A stretch of 64,000 nt of DNA from Streptomyces sp. WZ-12 (lineage in GTDB: Bacteria; Actinomycetota; Actinomycetes; Streptomycetales; Streptomycetaceae): assembly GCF_028898845.1 (NCBI RefSeq), contig NZ_CP118574.1, forward strand, positions 7,551,001 to 7,615,000, written 5' to 3'. Below, one piece after another: positions 59,182 to 64,000 of the stretch (position 1 is the first letter of the stretch; each line of letters begins with the position of its first letter). The notes beneath the pieces were generated by a model that saw only the letters and a program-made list of their open reading frames with translations, had not been told where the DNA came from and searched no databases. The position numbers were made by a program, and so were the translations under genes.

Positions 59182-60278
59182 TTGCCGGTGACCGTACCGC
59201 CATCGTTGCTGATCGTTCTCGAAGTCCTGCGGCCGTGCTTCACCGCACCATCGTTCGCGACCTTCTCGGTGCTGGTCACCGGGGCGCTGTGGGCGACCGG
59301 TCCGCGCACGGTCACCGGGAACTTCCATCGCTACGGCAGGAAGGTGCACGGCGCGAGGTACCAGCACGACGGGTCGGCCAGGGGACGCGACGGCTTCGTG
59401 ATCGTCGGGGTCGTGGTGGCGATGCCATTCCTGGCCTGGCGGGTCTGCCTGTCGGTGCTGTTCCGCCTGCACATCCCCAGGACCAGCGCGTTCAAGCCCG
59501 AGCAGGCCCGCGCGCTGACCGACCTGCTCGCCGCCGCGCTGCCCGGCCGCACCGTCCACGTGGTGGGCGACGCCCTGTACCGCGGTCCGGCCTGGCGCGG
59601 CCTGCCCGCCCAACCCGCCTGGCCGCCAACGCGGTCCTGTACGGGCCCGAGCCGCCGCGCACGGGCAGGCGCGGACACCCCGCCTGGAAGGGCAAACGCC
59701 TGGGCACCGCCGCCGAGATGGCGGCCACCGCGGCCTGGAGACGCACCCGGGTGACCGGCTACGGGGTGACCGGGACGGTGGACCTCGCAGTGATCACCTG
59801 CCTGTGGTGGGGCAGCCTGCACCGCACCCCCACTCGTGTGGTCCTGGTACGAGACCTTAACGAGACGAAGCCCTACACCCTGGCCCTGGCCACCACCGAC
59901 CTCACCAGCACCGGCGAGCAGATCGTCGCCCGGTACGCCTCTCACTGGTCCATCGAACAGTCGATCAAGGACGGAAAGCAGCTCCTCGGCGCGGGCGACG
60001 CCCACAACCGGCTGCCCGCCGCCGTCGAGCGCACCACACCGCTTGGCCTGGCCAACCTGACCGTCCTGGTTCTGTGGTACGACCAAGCCGGCCACCCCGA
60101 CACCGACCTCAACTCCCGCCGCCACCAAGCGCCGTGGTACCGCCGCAAGCGCCATGCCTCCATCGAGGACATGATCACCGCGTTCCGACGTGCCCGGATA
60201 ACAGACGTCACCGCAGCCCAGGACACACCCAGCCTATTCACCGAGCCCACCCCGACCAGCCACGCTACCGTCGCGTAA
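59182..60278 (+). pseudogene. DDE transposase relic (IS4/IS701-like)
   Basis: The start MPVTVPPSLLIVLEVLRPCF is that of a common streptomycete transposase. From memory of that family, about 65 residues are missing after GPRTVTG (the next residues are FHRYGRKVHGARYQHDG), taking out the first catalytic Asp region. Near 59615 the frame shifts from GLPAQPA to one reading TRLAANAVLYGPEPPRTG. The rest is good (CLWWGSLHRTPTRVVLVRD, VARYASHWSIEQSIKDGKQ with the catalytic Glu). The gene cannot make an active enzyme. Confidence 0.8.
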
Positions 60279-60439
60279 CGGCGAAACTTCAGGGTTGTGG
60301 CCGCAGTTGCGTGAAAGCGCGGGGCACGGCGGGAAAGCGGCGTCTTTCGCCTCGACGTCGAACTCCGTGGCGATCGGCACTGTTGAGGGCGTACGCGTGG
60401 CGGTCGACTGTCGCGTGATGGCCCGGTGGCTCGGCTGGC

Positions 60440-60973
60440 TCACGCCTGGTACTCGGTGAGGTCGATGGTGTGGACGCGCAGCGGATGGCCGTACACCGGG
60501 TGCTTCGTTTCGCGTTCCGGCACCATGCCGAGCTTGCGCATCACGTTCTCGGAAGCGTCGTTGCCGACTCGGGCGATGCTGATGACGCGGTCGAGACCGC
60601 GAACCTGGAGCGCGAACTCCAGTACGGCGTGGGCGGCTTCGGAGGCGTATCCCTGGCCCCAGAACTGCTGACCGAGCCGCCAGCCGATCTCCACAGCGGG
60701 CAGCACCTCCGGCAGGAAGGCGGGCACGGACAGACCTGTGAAGCCGGCCAGTTCACCCGAGGCCAGCAGCTCGACGGCGTAGAGGCCGAAGCCCTCCTTG
60801 TCCCACTCCTCCTCCCACCGCTCGATGGCTTGCGCCGTGTGGTCCAGATCGCGAACCGAACCGTCGCCGATCCAGCGCATGACCCGAGGGTCTGCGTTGA
60901 TGTCCGACATCGGCGCAAGGTCGTCGTCACACCAGCGACGGAGCAGGAGACGGGGGGTACGGATCTCAGTCAT
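60440..60973 (-). CDS. GNAT family N-acetyltransferase (RimJ/RimL-type)
   Basis: A 177-residue acetyl-CoA-dependent acetyltransferase. It starts MTEIRTPRLLLRRWCDDDLAP, with the acetyl-CoA site in VEIGWRLGQQFWGQGYASEA (QxxGxG/A type) and the usual DRVISIARVGNDASENVMRKLGM toward the C-terminus. ATG 60973 has AGGA at 8 bases; ATG 60982 is an alternative. It stands alone on the minus strand between transposase relics, and could acetylate a protein N-terminus or a small amine. Substrate unknown. Confidence 0.88.
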   Translation of the reverse strand: MTEIRTPRLLLRRWCDDDLAPMSDINADPRVMRWIGDGSVRDLDHTAQAIERWEEEWDKEGFGLYAVELLASGELAGFTGLSVPAFLPEVLPAVEIGWRLGQQFWGQGYASEAAHAVLEFALQVRGLDRVISIARVGNDASENVMRKLGMVPERETKHPVYGHPLRVHTIDLTEYQA

Positions 60974-61392
60974 GGCGTCCATCCTGCCGAAGGTAAGCGC
61001 CTCACCGGTATCCGGTACTTGGTAATCGGTACTCGCCATGCTGCCGCTCCCTGGACCCAGGGCATCAGGCTGCCTGCACCGCACACCGCGACGGGGACCA
61101 ACACCAAGCCCATCGCCAGGTGAGACGACATGTGGCCGTACAACCGCTTCCAGCACGTCGATGAGCCCGCGGTGAAGTCGGACTTCGACAGCGAGACCTA
61201 CGTGGTCGAGAGTTGAGACCCATTGCGACGGCAACCTGCCGAAGTGCGAAGACGGTTCACGGAATCGGTGCTGTTGGTGATCTTCGCTCGGTGGTGTAGC
61301 AGGGCCGAGACCTTGCATCGGCTGGTATTGCCGTCATGCTCAAGGCGCGACCGTTTCCGCAGCTCAGCATGCCTACGGGCATAATTCTCACC
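60974..61392. other. Intergenic, 419 bp, possible 28-residue relic
   Basis: Divergent gap before the unknown plus-strand gene. At 61130-61216 an ATG frame reads MWPYNRFQHVDEPAVKSDF and on to VVES then a stop. It reads like the tail of a lost gene rather than a full protein. Nothing else was recognised. Confidence 0.4.
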
Positions 61393-61929
61393 ATGGATGC
61401 GACCCGGATACTGGCAGAGTTCGGCCGGACGGCCAGAATCGGGCCGATCGGTTGTAACGCCTCCCTGCCAGAACTGGTGGAGGCGTTGGGGCAGCCCTTC
61501 ATCGGTGACCCCGTGTACGAGAAGTGCCGCTGGCCTCGCTGGTTCGGTTACGGCAACCTGCAACTGGTCGTCTGTAGCTGTCGGCTGGTGGTCCAGGTCA
61601 TCGTCCCGGTGTGGCACGGGGAGATTGAAGTCCCCGATGCACGGGCGAACACGATGGTCAGCTATCCGTCAGGGGTGTCCTACTCCCAGTTCACCGCCGC
61701 GCTGGACGCCGAGGGATGCGACTGGAGCCGGGGGCGGGACCTCCCCGGGCAGTGCACCGTGGAGACTGAGGTGGACGGGACCCGGACGGGGTTTGTGTTC
61801 GTCACCACCGAAGGCGATGAGGAGCCTCCGCTCGCGGATGCGACGCTGAACAAGGCCGTCTCCTCAGCATTCCACGACTGCCCACCCAGGACCCCGGACG
61901 AGGAAGACGACGGCTTCGGCTCAAGCTGA
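61393..61929 (+). CDS. Hypothetical protein
   Basis: A 178-residue soluble protein starting MDATRILAEFGRTARIGPIG, with PELVEALGQPFIGDPVYEKC, WFGYGNLQLVVCSCRLVVQ and FVFVTTEGDEEPPLADATL. Composition and codon use look genuine, with a moderately acidic C-terminus (PDEEDDGFGSS). No signal peptide, membrane span or known motif. Its place among toxin cassettes and transposase relics makes an immunity-type or phage-related role possible, but nothing in the sequence proves it. ATG 61393 is chosen because protein-like composition starts there. Confidence 0.65.
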   Translation: MDATRILAEFGRTARIGPIGCNASLPELVEALGQPFIGDPVYEKCRWPRWFGYGNLQLVVCSCRLVVQVIVPVWHGEIEVPDARANTMVSYPSGVSYSQFTAALDAEGCDWSRGRDLPGQCTVETEVDGTRTGFVFVTTEGDEEPPLADATLNKAVSSAFHDCPPRTPDEEDDGFGSS

Positions 61930-61935
61930 GGAACC

Positions 61936-62289
61936 TCAGACCGCTCCGGATTTGATGCGGTCGGTGGGGATCAGGGTGCCGACAACGATGACGAAGTCGC
62001 CTTCACCCGGGCCCACCAGTGCCTCCGGTAGGCCCGGTGCCCACGAAGCCAGGAGTTCGAGTGTTTCGTCGGCGTACCACCAGGCCGTGGATTCGGAGAC
62101 CCTGAAGCCTGCTCCGACCTGCGCAAACGTCTCGTTCTTCCGCAGAAGCGCCAGCACCAGGAGAGCCTGCTTGAAGCAATCCAGCCTCCGCCACGGCGAG
62201 TTCACCTCACGCCGGCGGGCATGGATGAGCCACGAGACGTGCTCGACGAGTTCGTGGGGGACGTCGAGCATGGCAGGATACGGAACCAA
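61936..62289 (-). pseudogene. IS5-type transposase, N-terminal fragment
   Basis: The 117-residue frame reads YPAMLDVPHELVEHVSWLIH, SPWRRLDCFKQALLVLALLRKNETFAQVGAGF and FRVSESTAWWYADETLELL, the HTH-containing start of an IS5/HARBI-like transposase, up to the first catalytic motif region (DFVIVVGTLIPTDRI). It ends there, before the rest of the DDE domain. It reads TTG 62289. Inverted repeats GAGCCCCTTG (62291-62300) and CAAGGGGCTC about 35 bases further on flank its upstream side, as the element's end. Confidence 0.78.
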
Positions 62290-62352
62290 CAGAGCCCCTT
62301 GGCGCCGGTGTCGAGTGAGATCAACACCCCAACGACAAGGGGCTCTGCCATG

Positions 62353-62568
62353 TCACCCATCACCCCGCTGGCCAGGCCATTTACCCCCTGCGGAACAGGA
62401 CGAAAGAGGTTCAGTGCCTACCATTTCACGGAGTGGCGTGTCAGCAACGGTGTTGCCGTTTCCGATCAGCATCTTCGTGGTTTTCTCCCGGGTCTTTTCC
62501 CTCATGAAGGGGATGGCTCTGTCGAGGAACATTTCGTCTTCCAGACGTGCCTCAAGGAGGAAGTACAC
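62353..62568 (-). pseudogene. Truncated paralogue of immunity gene G
   Basis: The minus strand reads VYFLLEARLEDEMFLDRAIP then FMREKTREKTTKMLIGN, clearly related to VYFQVLEEFFDEDLLEKAIS and FLQEGTRERTAEMLTGH at the end of the neighbouring gene 62692-63114. Only this C-terminal part survives; upstream the matching frame is lost. It is a decayed duplicate in tandem with the intact copy. Confidence 0.7.
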
Positions 62569-62643
62569 GGCTCGGCTCCTGTGACGTATTCGCTCGCGTA
62601 TGGTGACTGCTCAGCGTAGTTGCTGTGGTGGGAAGAGGAATGT

Positions 62644-62671
62644 GAGCCCCTTCCTTAGAGAAAAGGGGCTC
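62644..62671 (-). terminator. Hairpin after immunity gene G
   Basis: GAGCCCCTT (62644-62652) and AAGGGGCTC (62663-62671) pair perfectly around a 10-base loop, 21 bases after the stop of the immunity-type gene. Confidence 0.75.
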
Positions 62672-62691
62672 AAATTCACGTAAGGGCTATC

Positions 62692-63114
62692 TCATCGGAG
62701 TAGTCCTTCGGGTACCGGAAGCTCGTGACCGGTCAGCATCTCTGCCGTACGCTCCCTGGTTCCCTCCTGCAGGAAAGAGATGGCCTTCTCCAAGAGGTCC
62801 TCGTCGAAGAATTCCTCAAGGACCTGGAAGTACACGGCTCCGGTGAAGTGTGCACTGGAATTGTGCACGAGGATGTCCACGAACTGGAAGCATCTGTACA
62901 TGAGTTCAGGGTCTGGCGTGGCTTTCCTGAGCTCCGGCACGACGATCGGTTCCGTGAACGCCTCCTGCAGGAGCACGTAAGTGTCGAACCGAGCGGCTTC
63001 GCTGACAACAGCCTCGCCCGCGGGCATCTCATACAGCCCGGCGATGTGCTCCGGCGTTTCCGGCACCATGCGCAGTAGCAGCGCGGGAACGTCTTCTCCT
63101 CGAATACCACTCAT
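62692..63114 (-). CDS. Putative immunity protein G
   Basis: A 140-residue acidic helical protein (GEDVPALLLRMVPETPEHIA, FDTYVLLQEAFTEPIVVPEL, LMYRCFQFVDILVHNSSAHF, VYFQVLEEFFDEDLLEKAIS). It starts 11 bases after the stop of toxin-tail remnant G. A decayed copy follows downstream, which shows the module has been duplicated. No family recognised; role inferred from position and size. The GC content is lower than that of the core. Confidence 0.7.
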   Translation of the reverse strand: MSGIRGEDVPALLLRMVPETPEHIAGLYEMPAGEAVVSEAARFDTYVLLQEAFTEPIVVPELRKATPDPELMYRCFQFVDILVHNSSAHFTGAVYFQVLEEFFDEDLLEKAISFLQEGTRERTAEMLTGHELPVPEGLLR

Positions 63115-63125
63115 CGTGTTTCCTG

Positions 63126-63350
63126 TCAGGCGCAGTTGCCGGACGAGGGATCGCAGATGGATCCGCCACCCCCGTCACCATTGTCCTCGGGGCAGAAGGG
63201 ACCCTGTTCCATTGAGAAGCCGAACGAGTCGACCGCGCCCTTGAGCAGTTCCCATCCGCCTCGCTGCCACCCGTATTCCCTGATGTAGCTAGCTTGTTTT
63301 TTAAGATCCAGTCTCGAATGTGCTTCGAACTTGATCAGCGTTTTCGCAGT
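63126..63350 (-). pseudogene. Toxin-cassette remnant G (C-terminal tail only)
   Basis: The minus strand reads TLIKFEAHSRLDLKKQASYI, REYGWQRGGWELLKGAVDSF and GFSMEQGPFCPEDNGDGGGG with Cys near the end, then a stop. The frame is closed by a stop at 63351-63353, so the head is missing. The segment resembles the ends of some actinobacterial polymorphic toxins, and the immunity-type gene follows 11 bases later. No activity can be assigned. Confidence 0.65.
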
Positions 63351-63430
63351 TCAGCGGGCGTGAAGGCGGCCTTCGGTTGATCATGTGCTCCGACCAAGGA
63401 ACGCACACACTCAGCACAAAGGCCGTAAGG

Positions 63431-64000
63431 ATGAGTCTGTCGCACCACGCCGTTGAACATGGGCAGTTCGCAGAACTGTCACGCTTCCGAGGCGAGTTCT
63501 ACTCCTGTCTGACCAGGCGTGCGGACGCCCTGTTCGAGTTGGTCGATGCCGTGCTGTGTGCGGACGGTCCGGTCCGTTCTCTGGTTGAACTGTCGCTGGT
63601 GGGGGAACATCGCCGCGGGCACGGTGGCCTCTACGACGCCTTGGTCGCGGGCCGGATGGACATCAGCCGGCTGCGGCGAGCAGTGGCCGCAGTACCTCTG
63701 CCACGGGCTGCGGACGGCCGACTTGTACTGGCCGCTGACATCACTTGCTGGCTGCGGCCTGATGCACACACCTCACCGCAGCGGATCCTGTGCCACACCT
63801 ACGGCCGCGGCAAAGACCAACACATTCCCGTTCCGGGCTGGCCGTACTCGGTGATCTGCGCACTGGAGACGGGCCGCAGCTCGTGGACCGCGCCGCTGGA
63901 CGGGCTCCGACTGGCGCCGGGCGACGCCGCCGCCACCGCCAGGCAGATGCGCGAGTTGGTCGGCCGGCTGGTGGAGGCGGGGCAGTGGAAGGACGGCGAC
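63431..64000 (+). CDS. NF041680-type putative transposase, cut by the window edge
   Basis: The first 190 residues of a putative transposase: MSLSHHAVEHGQFAELSRFR, FYSCLTRRADALFELVDAVL, LVLAADITCWLRPDAHTSPQ (first Asp of the catalytic core) and CHTYGRGKDQHIPVPGWPYS. I recall this family from many streptomycete genomes. ATG 63431 has a GTAAGG upstream. The frame is open to the edge, so the second half and the right end of the element are outside. Its insertion probably removed the head of toxin cassette G. Confidence 0.85.
   Translation, partial: MSLSHHAVEHGQFAELSRFRGEFYSCLTRRADALFELVDAVLCADGPVRSLVELSLVGEHRRGHGGLYDALVAGRMDISRLRRAVAAVPLPRAADGRLVLAADITCWLRPDAHTSPQRILCHTYGRGKDQHIPVPGWPYSVICALETGRSSWTAPLDGLRLAPGDAAATARQMRELVGRLVEAGQWKDGD

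Noticed and set aside
63479..63769. Minus-strand frame inside the right-edge transposase
   Set aside because: The plus-strand frame is open to the window edge and matches a known transposase family; the minus frame is its shadow.

Overview
The window is 64 kb of very GC-rich DNA with actinobacterial gene style: frequent GTG and TTG starts, purine-rich ribosome binding sites, a MatB recalled as close to the Streptomyces coelicolor enzyme, ALF-repeat and PadR proteins, XRE-cupin regulators and secreted S1 proteases. A Streptomyces chromosome (or a close relative) is the best fit. No rRNA, tRNA, CRISPR array or replication origin was seen.

From 1 to 40.8 kb lies ordinary streptomycete chromosome in short transcription units. 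In order: an unrecognised gene cut by the left edge, a glutamate-cysteine ligase family enzyme, a CPBP membrane protein and PhzF; PadR, SRPBCC and double-ClpN proteins; two EamA exporters; a divergent XRE-cupin regulator and disulfide-type flavin oxidoreductase; PaiB and PPOX proteins facing a MocR regulator; a LysR/EamA pair; a malonyl-CoA synthetase (matB) translationally coupled to a carboxyltransferase; a PPOX protein; an isochorismatase-fold protein lacking its catalytic residues; an S9 peptidase; a TetR/MFS divergon with two matching palindromes; an SRPBCC protein with an acidic insertion; a HipA-kinase/DUF3037 pair; two SDRs; ung; a FAD-monooxygenase relic; a Gfo/Idh/MocA oxidoreductase; an lnt-type N-acyltransferase; an ABC exporter behind a MerR-type promoter; a GAF sensor kinase with a degenerate ATPase domain; and glutathione peroxidase.

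From 41 to 63.4 kb is an accessory island built around a polymorphic toxin system. The centre is a 1182-residue secreted ALF-repeat/coiled-coil protein (50787 to 47239, minus strand). It ends in a hydrophobic pretoxin segment and a roughly 100-residue C-terminal toxin tail, and a small immunity-type gene starts 2 bases after its stop. Downstream on the same strand is a graveyard of alternative cassettes: copies of the pretoxin segment joined to other tails, small immunity-like genes, and a hairpin behind several of the immunity genes. An IS21-family element (43599-46372, 5-bp duplication) has split one tail exactly. A further tail/immunity cassette sits at 62.3-63.35 kb.

Divergent from the toxin is a run of secreted or membrane genes: a small exported protein, an S1 pseudoprotease and an S1 protease with an intact triad (each carrying five similar C-terminal repeats), a lytic transglycosylase with Ig-like domains, and an acyltransferase. 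A broken copy of the transglycosylase C-terminal domain lies at the far end of the toxin cassettes, which ties the two halves of the island together. The right end holds transposase relics, a GNAT enzyme, an unrecognised gene and the start of another transposase.
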